Positions 7,677-18,014 of a stretch of 64,000 bases of DNA are shown piece by piece. Source of the stretch: Micromonospora sp. H61 (lineage in GTDB: Bacteria; Actinomycetota; Actinomycetes; Mycobacteriales; Micromonosporaceae); assembly GCF_018070325.1 (NCBI RefSeq), contig NZ_JAGPXY010000001.1, positions 310,001 through 374,000 on the forward strand, read 5' to 3'. The position numbers were made by a program, and so were the translations under genes. The stretch's first letter is position 1; each line of letters begins with the position of its first letter. Below the pieces are notes generated by a model. It made no database searches and had not been told where the DNA came from. It was given only the letters and a program-made list of their open reading frames with translations.

Positions 7677-10334
7677 ATGACCCGATACGTCTACGACTTC
7701 ACCGACGGCAACAAGGACCTCAAGGACCTGCTCGGCGGCAAGGGCGCCAACCTGGCCGAGATGACCCTGATGGGCCTGCCGGTGCCGCCAGGGTTCACCG
7801 TCACCACCGAGGCGTGCCGCACCTACCTGCGCACCGGCACGATGCCCGCAGGCCTGCTCACCGAGGTCCAACATCACCTGCGGCTGATGCAGAACCGGAT
7901 GGGCAAGACCTTCGGCGACGCCGCAGATCCGCTGTTGCTGTCGGTGCGGTCCGGTGCCAAGTTCTCGATGCCGGGAATGATGGAGACAATCCTGGACATC
8001 GGCCTGAACGACGCGAGCGTGGTCGGCCTCGGCCGACAGAGCGCGGATCAGCGGTTCGCCTGGGACTCGTACCGGCGCCTGATCCAGATGTTCGGCAAGA
8101 CGGTTTTCGACGTTCCCGGCGAAGCTTTCGAAGAGGAACTGACGGCCGCCCGGTCGATCGCGGGCGTCGCAACGGACCCGGAACTCGGCACGACTCAACT
8201 GCAGGACCTGGTACACGCGTACAAGAAGGTGTTCCACCAGCACACCGGCCGAGACTTTCCACAGGCACCGCACGAACAGCTGTTCCTGGCGATCGCAGCG
8301 GTGTTCCGCTCGTGGAACGCCGAACGCGCCATCCTGTACCGCCGGCAGGAGCGCATCCCGCAGGACCTGGGCACCGCGGTCAACGTCATGGCGATGGTCT
8401 TCGGCAACCGAGGGGAGAACTCCGGAACCGGGGTCGCCTTCACCCGGGACCCGGCCACCGGACGGCGTGGCGTCTACGGCGACTACCTGCGCAACGCTCA
8501 AGGGGAGGACGTGGTCGCCGGGATCCGCAACGCCGTGCCGCTGGCCGAGCTCGCCGCCATCGATCCAGCGAGCCATCGGCAGCTGCTGTCGATCATGCAG
8601 CGGCTCGAGCAGCGTTACCGCGACCTGTGCGACATCGAGTTCACCATCGAGAACGGCAGGTTGTGGATGCTGCAGACCCGGGTCGGCAAGCGCACCCCGG
8701 CCGCCGCGTTCGTCATCGCCGCCCAGTTGGTCGACGAAGGCCGCATCACCCTGCATGAGGCACTGCAGCGGGTCACCGGTGAGCAACTGGCCCAGCTGAT
8801 GTTCCCCAGTTTCGACACCACCGCCGCTCCCCCACCGCTGACCACCGGCGTGCCGGCCTCTCCGGGCGCCTCGGTCGGCGCGATCGTCTTCGACTCGGCC
8901 GCCGCGGTGGCGGCGACCGAGCCGGTCATCCTGGTGCGCCGGGAGACCAATCCCGACGACCTGCCCGGCATGATCGCTGCTCAAGGCATCCTGACCTCGC
9001 GCGGCGGCAAGACGTCACACGCCGCGGTGGTCGCCCGCGGCATGGGCAAGACATGTGTCTGCGGCACCGAGGAACTACGCATCGACGGCGACGGCGTCAC
9101 CGTGGCGGGTCGCACCCTGCACGCCGGTGACATCATCTCGATCGACGGCACCACCGGAAACGTCTACCCGGGATCGGTCGCCGTGCGGCCCTCCGCGGTG
9201 GTGCGGTACTTCGAGGGCGAGCTGGCGGCGCACGGCGACCCGCTGCTCTCCGCGGTGGAGCGGCTGATGGCCCACGCCGATCACCAGGCCCGGCTCGACG
9301 TGCACGCCAACGCCGACACCGCCGTCGACGCCACCCGAGCCCGCCGCTTCGGCGCCACCGGAGTCGGCTTGTGCCGCACCGAGCACATGTTCCTCGGCGA
9401 CCGCCGCCGGCTGGTCGAGAGGCTGATCCTGGCCGAGGACGACGCCGCCCGCTCCGAAGCCCTCCAGGCGCTGCTGCCCTTGCAGCGGGCCGACTTCGAG
9501 GAGCTGTTCGCCGCGATGGACGGGCTGCCGGTGACCGTGCGGCTCATCGACCCACCGCTGCACGAGTTCCTGCCCCCGCTGGAGGAGCTGACCGCCCGGG
9601 TGGCCCACGCAGAGGCGCTCGGCGTGGACCCGGGCCACGACGGCACACTGCTGACCGCGGTGCGGCGCATGCACGAGCAAAACCCGATGCTCGGGCTGCG
9701 CGGCGTACGTCTGGGCCTGGTGATCCCGGGTCTGTTCGCCATGCAGGTCCGCGCGATCGCGCAGGCCGCGGCCGCTCGGGTCGCCGCAGGCGGCGACCCT
9801 CAGCCGGAGATCATGGTTCCGCTGGTCGGAGCGGTTCAGGAACTCGAGACGGTACGCGCGGAAGCGGAGTCGGTGCTGGCGAGCGTGCCCGGTGCGCCGC
9901 CGATCCGGCTCGGCACCATGATCGAGGTTCCCCGGGCCGCCCTGACCGCCGGGCAGATCGCCGGCGTCGCCGAATTCTTCTCGTTCGGCACCAACGACCT
10001 GACCCAGATGACGTGGGGCTTCTCCCGCGACGACGTGGAAGGCGCGTTCTTCGGCCGGTACCTCGAGCTGGGCATCTTCTCGGTATCACCGTTCGAGAGC
10101 ATCGACCGCGACGGCGTGGGCGAGCTCGTCCGCACCGCCGTCCAACGCGGCCGCGCCATCCGACCCGACCTGACCATCGGGGTGTGCGGCGAGCACGGCG
10201 GCGATCCGGCCTCGGTGCGGTTCTTCCACGACGCCGGCCTGGACTACGTGTCCTGCTCGCCGTTCCGGGTGCCGATCGCCCGGCTCGAGGCCGGTCGCGC
10301 CGCGAGCGCAGCGGCCGGCTCGGACAGCCGGTAG
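7677..10334 (+). CDS. ppdK: Pyruvate, phosphate dikinase
   Basis: An 885-residue enzyme interconverting pyruvate, ATP and phosphate with PEP, AMP and pyrophosphate. Domain order is an ATP-grasp-like N-terminal domain starting with LLGGKGANLAEM, the phosphohistidine domain with catalytic His448 in GGKTSHAAVVARG, and the PEP/pyruvate barrel with Cys837 in GVCGEHGG. ATG at 7677 gives the usual MTRYVYDF start; a GTG 12 nt earlier, closer to the AAGGG stretch, is an alternative. PPDK here could replenish PEP or use pyrophosphate under energy limitation. It is followed after 9 bp by a small membrane protein gene. Confidence 0.95.
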   Translation: MTRYVYDFTDGNKDLKDLLGGKGANLAEMTLMGLPVPPGFTVTTEACRTYLRTGTMPAGLLTEVQHHLRLMQNRMGKTFGDAADPLLLSVRSGAKFSMPGMMETILDIGLNDASVVGLGRQSADQRFAWDSYRRLIQMFGKTVFDVPGEAFEEELTAARSIAGVATDPELGTTQLQDLVHAYKKVFHQHTGRDFPQAPHEQLFLAIAAVFRSWNAERAILYRRQERIPQDLGTAVNVMAMVFGNRGENSGTGVAFTRDPATGRRGVYGDYLRNAQGEDVVAGIRNAVPLAELAAIDPASHRQLLSIMQRLEQRYRDLCDIEFTIENGRLWMLQTRVGKRTPAAAFVIAAQLVDEGRITLHEALQRVTGEQLAQLMFPSFDTTAAPPPLTTGVPASPGASVGAIVFDSAAAVAATEPVILVRRETNPDDLPGMIAAQGILTSRGGKTSHAAVVARGMGKTCVCGTEELRIDGDGVTVAGRTLHAGDIISIDGTTGNVYPGSVAVRPSAVVRYFEGELAAHGDPLLSAVERLMAHADHQARLDVHANADTAVDATRARRFGATGVGLCRTEHMFLGDRRRLVERLILAEDDAARSEALQALLPLQRADFEELFAAMDGLPVTVRLIDPPLHEFLPPLEELTARVAHAEALGVDPGHDGTLLTAVRRMHEQNPMLGLRGVRLGLVIPGLFAMQVRAIAQAAAARVAAGGDPQPEIMVPLVGAVQELETVRAEAESVLASVPGAPPIRLGTMIEVPRAALTAGQIAGVAEFFSFGTNDLTQMTWGFSRDDVEGAFFGRYLELGIFSVSPFESIDRDGVGELVRTAVQRGRAIRPDLTIGVCGEHGGDPASVRFFHDAGLDYVSCSPFRVPIARLEAGRAASAAAGSDSR

Positions 10335-10343
10335 GAGGTCACG

Positions 10344-10655
10344 ATGACAACGACGGTGACACCGGTTCGCCGTGGCGATCGGGAGATCGGCGCCTACATC
10401 GACGGACGCTTCGTGCCGGCAGTGGATGCCACCACCGTCGCGCTGGCCGCGCTGGCCACCGCGGCGGTGGCCACCGCGGCGGTGTCGGCGGGCCTGGCCA
10501 TGCGTCGGCGCCCGGCGATCGGCACGGTGACGATGGGTCCCGGCGGCTGGATCAGCCTCAAGCACACCGGCAGGCCACCGCTGCGCGCCGCTTCGACGAG
10601 CCGGCCCTGGTGGGCGCACCTGTTGCGGGCACACCGGCTCGTCGAGCAGCGCTGA
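10344..10655 (+). CDS. Small single-pass membrane protein of unknown function
   Basis: A 103-residue protein with one Ala/Val-rich hydrophobic segment at about residues 29-53 and a basic C-terminal half. The start is preceded by GGTAGGAGGTCACG, an excellent ribosome site 9 bp after ppdK, so it is co-transcribed with ppdK. I do not recognise a family. The first part (GAYIDGRFVPAVDA) is hydrophilic. Confidence 0.65.
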   Translation: MTTTVTPVRRGDREIGAYIDGRFVPAVDATTVALAALATAAVATAAVSAGLAMRRRPAIGTVTMGPGGWISLKHTGRPPLRAASTSRPWWAHLLRAHRLVEQR

Positions 10656-10673
10656 ACGTTCCGCCCGCCCCTG

Positions 10674-10708
10674 GAGGTCCCGGACGGTCCCGACCCGCCC
10701 GGGACCTC
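10674..10708. terminator. Hairpin after the ppdK unit, overlapping a regulatory box
   Basis: GAGGTCCCGG and CCGGGACCTC pair across a 15-nt loop. The right arm overlaps the DosR-like box at 10701-10715, so a bound regulator and the terminator would occupy the same DNA. Confidence 0.6.
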
Positions 10709-10715
10709 TGACCCT
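10701..10715 (+). promoter_or_regulatory. DosR/DevR-like box upstream of pflB
   Basis: GGGACCTCTGACCCT is the best match of the four to the DosR-type pattern (GGGAC plus GxCCC). It lies 51 bp before the pflB ATG. Confidence 0.5.
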
Positions 10716-10766
10716 TAAGCCGCGAGTGGTCGCTCGGCAATGCTGGGAGGAGATGAAGGAGGGGTA

Positions 10767-13004
10767 ATGGCCACCACATCGCACGAAGCCTGGCACGGGT
10801 TCCGCGGCACCGGCTGGCGCGAGACGATCGACGTCGGCGGATTCATCCACGACAACTTCGAGCCGTACACCGGCGGGCCGGAGTTCCTGACCGGGCCGAC
10901 GCACCGGACCGAACGGATCTGGCGGCGGCTGCAGCGCATGTTCGTCGAGGAGACCCGTCGCGGAGTCTACGACGTGGACGCGCACACCCCGTCCACGATC
11001 ACCTCACACGAGCCGGGCTACCTCGACCAGGACCATGAGCTCATCGTGGGCCTGCAGACCAGCGCGCCGCTGTGCCGCGCGATCATGCCGAACGGCGGGC
11101 TGCGGATGGTGGAGGCCGGCCTCAAGGCGTACGGCTTCACCCTCGACCCGGCCGTGCAGGCGATCTTCAGCCGGTACCGCAAGACCCACAACGACGGCGT
11201 CTTCGACGCCTACCCGGCCGACGTGAAGGCCGCCCGCCGCTCGCACATCATCACCGGCTTGCCGGACGCGTACGGCCGGGGCCGGATCATCGGCGACTAC
11301 CGGCGCGTCGCGCTGTACGGGGTGGACCGCCTGGTCGCCGAGCGCCGGGCGGTGAAGGCGTCGCTCGACGCTCAGCTGTCATCGGACAGCGTGATCCGCG
11401 ACCGTGAGGAGTTGGCCGAGCAGATTCGGTCGCTGAAGGAGCTGCGTTTCATGGCCAGCCGGTACGGATGTGACATCTCCGGCCCGGCGAGCACCGGCCG
11501 CGAGGCGATCCAGTGGCTGTACTTCGCCTACCTGGCGGCTGCCAAGGAGCAGAACGGCGCGGCAATGTCCCTGGGCCGGACCGCCACGTTCGTCGACGTC
11601 TACCTGCAGCGTGACATCGAAGAGGGCCGGCTCACCGAGCGGGAGGCGCAGGAGCTGGTCGACGACTTCGTCATCAAACTGCGGATCATCCGGTTCCTGC
11701 GCACGCCCGAGTACGACCAGTTGTTCTCCGGCGATCCGACCTGGGTGACCGAGGCACTCGGGGGAATCGGCTGTGACGGCCGCCCGCTGGTCACCCGCAC
11801 GAGCTTCCGCTACCTGCAGACCCTGTACAACCTGGGTCCGGCCCCGGAGCCGAATCTGACAGTGTTGTGGTCGCCGGCGCTGCCCGAGGGGTTCAAGCGG
11901 TTCTGCGCCCAGGTCTCCATCGACACGAGCGCCATCCAATACGAGAACGACGACCTGATCCGGCCCGCGTACAGCGACGACACCGCCATCGCCTGCTGCG
12001 TGTCGGCCATGCGGGTGGGAAAGGACATGCAGTTCTTCGGCGCCCGCACCAACCTCGCCAAGGCCCTGTTGTACGCGATCAACGGCGGCCGCGACGAGAT
12101 GACCGGCGAGCAGGTCTTCGTCGCCGAACCGATCGCCGACGACGTGCTCGACTACGACGAGGTCCTGGCCGCGTACGACCGGACGCTGGACTGGCTGGCC
12201 GAGACCTACGTCGACGCGCTCAACGTCATCCACTACATGCACGACAAGTACGCCTACGAGCGCATCGAGATGGCCCTGCACGACTACCCCGTGCACCGCT
12301 TCCTCGCCACCGGCATCGCCGGCCTGTCGGTCGCCGTGGACAGCCTGAGCGCCATCAAGCACGCCCATGTCAAGGTGCTGCGCGATGAGAGCGGTCTGGC
12401 CGTCGACTACGCCGTGGACGGAGACTTCCCGGCCTTCGGCAACAACGACGACCGCGCCGACGCGATCGCCGTCGACCTGGTCGAGCGATTCATGGCCAAG
12501 ATCCGGCGGCAGCCCAGCTACCGGGGTGCCGAGCCTTCGCTCTCTGTTCTCACGATCACCTCGAACGTCGTCTACGGCAGGCACACCGGCAACACGCCCG
12601 ACGGGCGACGCGCCGGTGAGCCGTTCGCGCCGGGCGCGAACCCGATGAACGGCCGCGACACGCACGGCATGGTCGCCGCCGCGCTGTCGGTCGCCAAGCT
12701 GCCGTACCGCTGCGCGCGCGACGGGATATCGCTGACGATCACCGTCGCTCCGGACGGCCTCGGCCACACCCGTGACGAACGGATCACCAACCTCGCCGGC
12801 GTGCTCGACGGCTACACCGACAGCGGCGGTTTCCACATGAACGTCAACGTGCTGAACCGGGCGACACTCGAGGACGCCATGGCCCACCCGGAGAAGTACC
12901 CGCAGCTGACCATCCGGGTCTCCGGGTACGCGGTGAACTTCGTCAGGCTCACTCCCGAGCAGCAACGCGACGTCATCTCCCGGACCTTCCACGGATCGCT
13001 GTGA
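10767..13004 (+). CDS. pflB: Pyruvate formate-lyase (glycyl radical enzyme)
   Basis: A 745-residue glycyl radical enzyme converting pyruvate and CoA to acetyl-CoA and formate. The adjacent active-site cysteines are Cys410-Cys411 in [10 protein letters not shown], and the radical glycine is Gly720 in RVSGYAVNF near the C terminus. Both signatures are those of true PFL rather than diol dehydratase or choline lyase. ATG at 10767 follows GAAGGAGGGG; an upstream ATG at 10740 in the same frame is less well placed. The activase gene overlaps its stop. The enzyme is destroyed by oxygen in its active form, so it implies functional anoxic metabolism in this actinobacterium. Confidence 0.95.
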   Translation: MATTSHEAWHGFRGTGWRETIDVGGFIHDNFEPYTGGPEFLTGPTHRTERIWRRLQRMFVEETRRGVYDVDAHTPSTITSHEPGYLDQDHELIVGLQTSAPLCRAIMPNGGLRMVEAGLKAYGFTLDPAVQAIFSRYRKTHNDGVFDAYPADVKAARRSHIITGLPDAYGRGRIIGDYRRVALYGVDRLVAERRAVKASLDAQLSSDSVIRDREELAEQIRSLKELRFMASRYGCDISGPASTGREAIQWLYFAYLAAAKEQNGAAMSLGRTATFVDVYLQRDIEEGRLTEREAQELVDDFVIKLRIIRFLRTPEYDQLFSGDPTWVTEALGGIGCDGRPLVTRTSFRYLQTLYNLGPAPEPNLTVLWSPALPEGFKRFCAQVSIDTSAIQYENDDLIRPAYSDDTAIACCVSAMRVGKDMQFFGARTNLAKALLYAINGGRDEMTGEQVFVAEPIADDVLDYDEVLAAYDRTLDWLAETYVDALNVIHYMHDKYAYERIEMALHDYPVHRFLATGIAGLSVAVDSLSAIKHAHVKVLRDESGLAVDYAVDGDFPAFGNNDDRADAIAVDLVERFMAKIRRQPSYRGAEPSLSVLTITSNVVYGRHTGNTPDGRRAGEPFAPGANPMNGRDTHGMVAAALSVAKLPYRCARDGISLTITVAPDGLGHTRDERITNLAGVLDGYTDSGGFHMNVNVLNRATLEDAMAHPEKYPQLTIRVSGYAVNFVRLTPEQQRDVISRTFHGSL

Positions 13005-13753
13005 TGACCGCCGTCACGGTACCGGTGACCGGCTCGCTCCACTCCTTCGACATCTCCACCGGAGTGGACGGGCCGGGCACCCGGTTCGTCGCGTTCCTGG
13101 CCGGCTGCCCGCTGCGCTGCATCTACTGCCACAGCCCCGACACCCAGTACCGCCGTTTCGGCCGACCCACCTCCGTCCACGAGCTGCTCACCGAGATCCG
13201 CCGCTACGAACGCTTCCTGAAGGTCGCCCACGGCGGCGTCACCCTCAGCGGCGGGGAACCGCTGCAACAGCCCGCCTTCACCCGCGAGGTGCTGCGCCAG
13301 TGCAAGGAGATGCGGCTGCACACCGCCCTGGACACCAGCGGCCTGCTCGGCGACCGCGCCGACGACGCCCTGCTCGACGCCACCGACCTGGTGCTGCTCG
13401 ACATCAAGTCCGGCGACCCGGCCACGTACCGGACGGTGACCGGAACCGGGCGGCTGGCGCCGACCGTGCGGTTCGCGCACCGCCTGGCCGACCGCGGCGT
13501 GCCGATCTGGGTCCGTTTCGTCCTCGTGCCCGGCCTCACCGACGATCCGTGCAACGTCGACGCGCTCGCCTCCATCGCAGCAGGCGTGCCCACCGTCGAA
13601 CGCGTCGAGGTGCTGCCCTTCCACCGACTCGGCGCTCGGAAGTACGCCGCCCTCGGCCTGCCGTTCCCGCTGGCGGACACGCCACCGCCGGACGAGGCGC
13701 TGCTGCACCGGGTCTATCGCCAGTTCCAGGATCACGGGCTGACGGTGTACTGA
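13001..13753 (+). CDS. pflA: Pyruvate formate-lyase activating enzyme (radical SAM)
   Basis: About 250 residues with the radical SAM cluster motif CPLRCIYC (CxxxCxxC) near residue 43, followed by [12 protein letters not shown], the GGE motif for SAM. It installs the glycyl radical on PFL. The frame starts at GTG 13001 inside the pflB stop (GTGA); the ATG at 13004 (TGATG) is equally possible. The protein is of normal length for the single-cluster PflA type and lacks the ferredoxin insert of other activases. Confidence 0.93.
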   Translation: MMTAVTVPVTGSLHSFDISTGVDGPGTRFVAFLAGCPLRCIYCHSPDTQYRRFGRPTSVHELLTEIRRYERFLKVAHGGVTLSGGEPLQQPAFTREVLRQCKEMRLHTALDTSGLLGDRADDALLDATDLVLLDIKSGDPATYRTVTGTGRLAPTVRFAHRLADRGVPIWVRFVLVPGLTDDPCNVDALASIAAGVPTVERVEVLPFHRLGARKYAALGLPFPLADTPPPDEALLHRVYRQFQDHGLTVY

Positions 13754-13908
13754 CCGCCCACCGGCGGCTTGGCTCGGCACGAGCGGCTCCCGGACCAGTT
13801 CGCGCTGGTCGGCGTCGCGCACGTCGCATGTCGCCGCGAGTCCTCCGCCGCAGCCGCGAAACCGACATTCAGTAAAAATAACCGCACTAGGTGCGTAACG
13901 TGCCGGAC

Positions 13909-15644
13909 ATGTTCGCTCACACACGACGCAACCTGTTGCTCACAGCGCTCGGGATGGGCATGCTCGCCGGTGCCGGTCAACTCGGCATCGCGTTCAGCCT
14001 CGGCATCGTCCAGCTCGCCGGTGCCTCCACCGGCGCCGCCGTCAACCAGTGGCCTGCACAGCTCGTCTGGGTGGGCTGGTTCGCGGCACACGCCGCCGTA
14101 GCCGGCACCGTCGTCGCCGCACGCCTGGCCCGCCGGTACGGGGCGCTGCGGAGCACGGGCAGATTGGTGGCCATCGCCGCCGCCGCCGCACTGGGCGCCA
14201 CCGTCGTGGCGCCGCTCTGCATCCGGCCGGCCCAGGCCGCCGAACGCTTCTCTGTGGACCCGATCTGGGCCCTCGGCATCTGCGCGGCCCTCGGCGCGCT
14301 GGTTGGCGCGGGTGCCGCGATCGCCGTACTGGTGAAGCCGCCGCTGGGTTGGAACATGGCAGCAGTGGGCGGCGTCGTTTGGCTGCTGGCGCTCGCCTCG
14401 GTCGTCCCGTCGCTCGCCACCGCCGGGCCGTTGCCCGCCGTACGGCTCGGTGTGCTGGAGCCGGCCTGGCTCGACGCCGACGCGGCACACCGGCTGGCGA
14501 TCCTGACTCTGCCGTCGGTGGCCCTGCTCATCGGCGCGGCGACCGGCGGGCTGGCCCGCTGGCGTGGGCATCCGCCGCTGGTCAACGGCGTGACCGGCGC
14601 GGCCGGCACGATGCTGGTCGCGTTCACCTATCTGACCGCCGGTCCCGGCGACGCCGTCGACCGGTACCAGATCACGCCGTACTACGGGGCGCTGCTCGCC
14701 GTCGCCGCCGGTGTGCTCGGCTCGGCCGCCGCCGCGTCGTTCCGATGGCCGCTCCTGCCGCGCACCGCCGAAGCACGGGTCGACGAGTCAACCGACATCC
14801 TCCGTCCGCTGGCCGCCGGTCCCGCCGTGCGGCAGGCCACGAGGCCGGCCGTTGGTGGTACGACCGACGAGCCGGAGCCCGCCGACCTGGCCGGCACGGG
14901 GCCGGTCGCCGGCGCGACCCCAGCGAAGCTCCCGACCGCAGCCGAACCGCTGGGCTTCGGTGCACCGGTTGTTACCGCCGCATTGGCCGCACCCGCCGAC
15001 CTCGACGACACCCCGGAGACATCGGAACCGACCCCCGCGACGGCGGCCCACCTTCCCGCGGGACCTGGCGGGGACGGCTCCGGGACGGCGGAGGCGGAGG
15101 TCGACGACACCGAACCCGACGGGACGCCGCCCGACGGGGCCCTCGTCGCCCCGGGGACCCTCCGGATGTACCAGCCGCCGAAGACCGACCGGACGCGGGT
15201 TCAGGCGACCTGGCCGGTCGTTCCGGCGCGGCGGGTGCCGCCCTCGGCCGAGCCCGCTCCGGGCGCCGAGGCGACCCAGTCAGCCGGTACGCAAGAGAGG
15301 CCCGAACCGGCACTCCCACCTCGGCACTCGCGACCGCCCAGCGCGCCGGGCCCACGCGCACGACCGATGCCGTGCCGGCCCGCCCCGCCGGGGCCGACCC
15401 GGTCCCCGCGCCGGCCCACCCGGCATCCGTCGTCGAGGCGGGACGGGCCAGCGGGCGGCTGGGCCTGTTCCGGCGCAACAAGTCCCGGGCCGACGGGGGC
15501 ACCCCGGCGGACGGCGAGCCGCTGCCGAGGCAGGACGCGGAGTTCGTCGACTGGGTGACCCAGCTGGGCAATCCGGTAGCGGACAACGAGCCGGATCAGG
15601 AAGCCGGTCGCTGGTCACTCCGCTCCACCGGCAGCCACCGTTAG
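13909..15644 (+). CDS. Actinobacterial multi-pass membrane protein with Pro/Ala-rich tail, apparent frameshift
   Basis: The N-terminal half (to about residue 280) has some seven hydrophobic segments, including one at residues 9-30 and one in LGICAALGALVGAGAAIAVLV. A Pro/Ala/Glu-rich cytoplasmic-type tail follows. The frame that encodes the membrane part continues to 15558 but becomes Arg/Pro-rich after about 15300. Another frame then gives a plausible C terminus (LGLFRRNKSRADGGTPADG, then EFVDWVTQLG and a basic end) stopping at 15644. I therefore place a one-base frameshift between about 15280 and 15330. It could be a sequencing error in GC-rich DNA or a real lesion. Function unknown; it precedes a two-component pair. 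Confidence 0.6.
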
Positions 15645-15719
15645 GAGTTCCTAATCCTGGCTTCAGGTTGATCGGGGAGGATGAGCGGCAAAGCATCGAC
15701 TGGAAGGGGGCGGGTCGGC

Positions 15720-16403
15720 GTGCGGATCATGATCGCCGATGACGAGGCGGCCATCCGTGAGTCGCTGGAGCGGGTGCTCCAGGTCGAGGGTTACGGCACC
15801 AGCACCGCCGCCAACGGTCTCGCCGTGCTCGACGGGATCGGTGGCGCGGCGCCGGATCTGCTGATCCTCGACGTGATGATGCCCCGCCTCGGCGGGTTGG
15901 AGACCTGCCGGCGGTTGCGGGCGGCGGGTCGGGATCTGCCGGTGCTGATGCTGACCGCCCGGGATCAGGTCTCCGACCGGGTCGCGGGGCTGGACGCGGG
16001 CGCCGACGACTACCTGCCCAAGCCGTTCGCCACCGAGGAGTTGCTGGCCCGGGTCCGGGCTCTGCTGCGCCGCCGCGCGCCGGGCGACGACGAGTCGCAG
16101 ATCCTGTCGTTCGCCGACGTCCGGCTCGATCCCGACAGGTTCGAGGCGTGGCGGGGTGGGCGGCCGCTGTATCTGACCCGGACCGAGTTCTCCCTGCTAC
16201 AGGTTCTCGTGCGCAATGCGACCCGGGTGTTGACCCGCGACGTGCTGTTCGAGGCGATCTGGGGCTTCGACATGAGCACCACCGCGAACAACCTTCAGGT
16301 GTACGTGAGCTATCTGCGCCGCAAGATGGAGGCCGAGGGTGAGCCGCGACTGATTTACACGCTGCGCGGCCTGGGGTACACGCTGCGGGAGACTCCTCCG
16401 TGA
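15720..16403 (+). CDS. OmpR-family response regulator
   Basis: A 227-residue regulator with a receiver domain (acidic DDE at residues 7-9, phospho-acceptor Asp51 in LLILDVMMP, Lys in LPKPF) and a C-terminal winged helix ([15 protein letters not shown], then TLRGLGYTL). GTG at 15720 is chosen because GGAAGGGGG lies 9 nt upstream; an ATG at 15681 would add 13 non-conserved residues. It overlaps the kinase start by 4 nt, so the two are made together. MprA-like in layout; target genes cannot be read from the sequence. Confidence 0.92.
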   Translation: MRIMIADDEAAIRESLERVLQVEGYGTSTAANGLAVLDGIGGAAPDLLILDVMMPRLGGLETCRRLRAAGRDLPVLMLTARDQVSDRVAGLDAGADDYLPKPFATEELLARVRALLRRRAPGDDESQILSFADVRLDPDRFEAWRGGRPLYLTRTEFSLLQVLVRNATRVLTRDVLFEAIWGFDMSTTANNLQVYVSYLRRKMEAEGEPRLIYTLRGLGYTLRETPP

Positions 16404-17851
16404 GCAGGCCCGCCGGCCGGGAACCGCGTCGGCTGACCCGATGGTGGCGCCGGCGGTCCCTGCGGACCAGGCTGACGGTGATCGCGGCGACGGCCATCGC
16501 GGTCAGCGTGTTCGTGGCCTTCCAGGTGGCCAGCGAGCTGCTGGACTCGGAGCTGCAGGACAACGCCGAGAATCAGCTACGCGCGGACTCCCGCGTCCTG
16601 GCGACGACAGTGGAGCACACCGGTCTGGCGCAGGTCCAGCTACCGCCGTATCCCGGATCCGGTCGGCTGGTGCGGGTCATCCTGCCCGACGGTTCGACCC
16701 GGACGCCGGCCGGCCAACCCGCGCTGCCCCCCGTCAGCGGGCCCGCCGGGCGCGTGGCGCAGGGCGCCTCGGCCGACCTGATGGAGTCGAACGACAGCGA
16801 CGACGACGGCTACCTCATCTACACGCTGCGGGTGGGCGACGGCGCGGTCCAGGTGGCCCGCAACAGCGACGACAGCCCGATCAACCGATTCGGGTTCGGC
16901 ATGCTGCTGATCGGACTGCTCTGCGTGGCCGGAGGCGCCCTTGTCGGGCGGACCGTGGCGCGGACCGGACTGGCACCGATCGACCGGCTGACTGCCGCCG
17001 CGGTTCGTGTCGCGCAGACCCGGAACCTCGACGCCGACATCCCGGACGAGGGCAGCGGGGAGATCCGGCGGCTGATCCAGTCAATCAACGACATGCTCGC
17101 CGCGCTCCGGGACTCCCGGCGGGCCCAGCGGCTGCTCGCCGAGGACGCCGCCCACGAACTCAAGACCCCGCTCACCAGTCTGCGCCTCAACGTCGAGCTG
17201 CTGATCCGGCTCGATCGGCGCGGCACCCTGGACAGCGCACTGCCGGCCGAGAGCCGGACCCGGCTGCTCAACGATCTCGGCGCCCAGGTGGCCGAGTTGA
17301 GCACCCTTGCCGCCGAGCTGACCGACCTGGCGCGCGGCGACGTCAGCGACGAGAGCACCGAGCTGCTCAATTTCGCCGACGTGGTGGTGGCCGCCGCGAC
17401 CCGGGCGCGTTCCCGCGTGCCCGACATCGGGATCGCGCTCGACGTGACCTCCGTGTGGGTGAGCGGGCGTTCCGCTGCGCTCCAGCGGGCGGTGCTCAAC
17501 CTCATCGACAACGCCGGCAAGTGGTCCCCCGCTGACCAGCCGGTCCAGGTCCGGCTCCGTGCCGAGGGCGCGTCGGCGGTCCTCGAGGTCGACGACGCCG
17601 GGCCGGGCATCGACGCCGCCGACGTACCGCGGGTGTTCGACCGGTTCTACCGTGCCGGCAGTGCCCGGGCGCTGCCGGGCTCAGGTCTGGGCCTGTCGAT
17701 CGTGCAGCGGGTCGTCGACGCCCACGCCGGCCGGGTCACCGTCGCCCGGTCCGCACGCGGTGGCGCGCTGCTGCGGATCATCCTTCCGGCCACCGCCCCG
17801 CCCGCTCCGATCACGCGGCTCACCGCGGGGGTGGACACGGTGGCGCGCTGA
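16400..17851 (+). CDS. Membrane sensor histidine kinase
   Basis: A 483-residue kinase with a first membrane helix at about residues 27-47, an extracytoplasmic sensor of about 120 residues, a second helix near residues 165-185, a HAMP linker, the phospho-acceptor His252 in [12 protein letters not shown]-box NLIDNAG, and glycine boxes DDAGPGID and [13 protein letters not shown]. It is the partner of the preceding regulator. The sensor region has no recognisable ligand motif. It ends 164 bp before the convergent MMPL gene, with a shared hairpin between them. Confidence 0.92.
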   Translation: MSRPAGREPRRLTRWWRRRSLRTRLTVIAATAIAVSVFVAFQVASELLDSELQDNAENQLRADSRVLATTVEHTGLAQVQLPPYPGSGRLVRVILPDGSTRTPAGQPALPPVSGPAGRVAQGASADLMESNDSDDDGYLIYTLRVGDGAVQVARNSDDSPINRFGFGMLLIGLLCVAGGALVGRTVARTGLAPIDRLTAAAVRVAQTRNLDADIPDEGSGEIRRLIQSINDMLAALRDSRRAQRLLAEDAAHELKTPLTSLRLNVELLIRLDRRGTLDSALPAESRTRLLNDLGAQVAELSTLAAELTDLARGDVSDESTELLNFADVVVAAATRARSRVPDIGIALDVTSVWVSGRSAALQRAVLNLIDNAGKWSPADQPVQVRLRAEGASAVLEVDDAGPGIDAADVPRVFDRFYRAGSARALPGSGLGLSIVQRVVDAHAGRVTVARSARGGALLRIILPATAPPAPITRLTAGVDTVAR

Positions 17852-17963
17852 CCCGCTGCGGCACGGCGCCGGGACCGCCACGGCACGCGGTGCCAGGACC
17901 CGCCGCAGCGGGCGACGCAGGACAAGGGCGGCGGACACGGTGACGGCCGCCGGGCCATGACAA

Positions 17964-17997
17964 AGATCCGGGACGAGCAAGAGCCCGTCCCGGATCT
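17964..17997. terminator. Bidirectional terminator between the kinase and MMPL genes
   Basis: AGATCCGGGACG and its exact complement CGTCCCGGATCT flank a 10-nt loop, midway between two convergent genes. Confidence 0.8.
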
Positions 17998-18014
17998 CGA
18001 CTGTGCCGCCGCGC

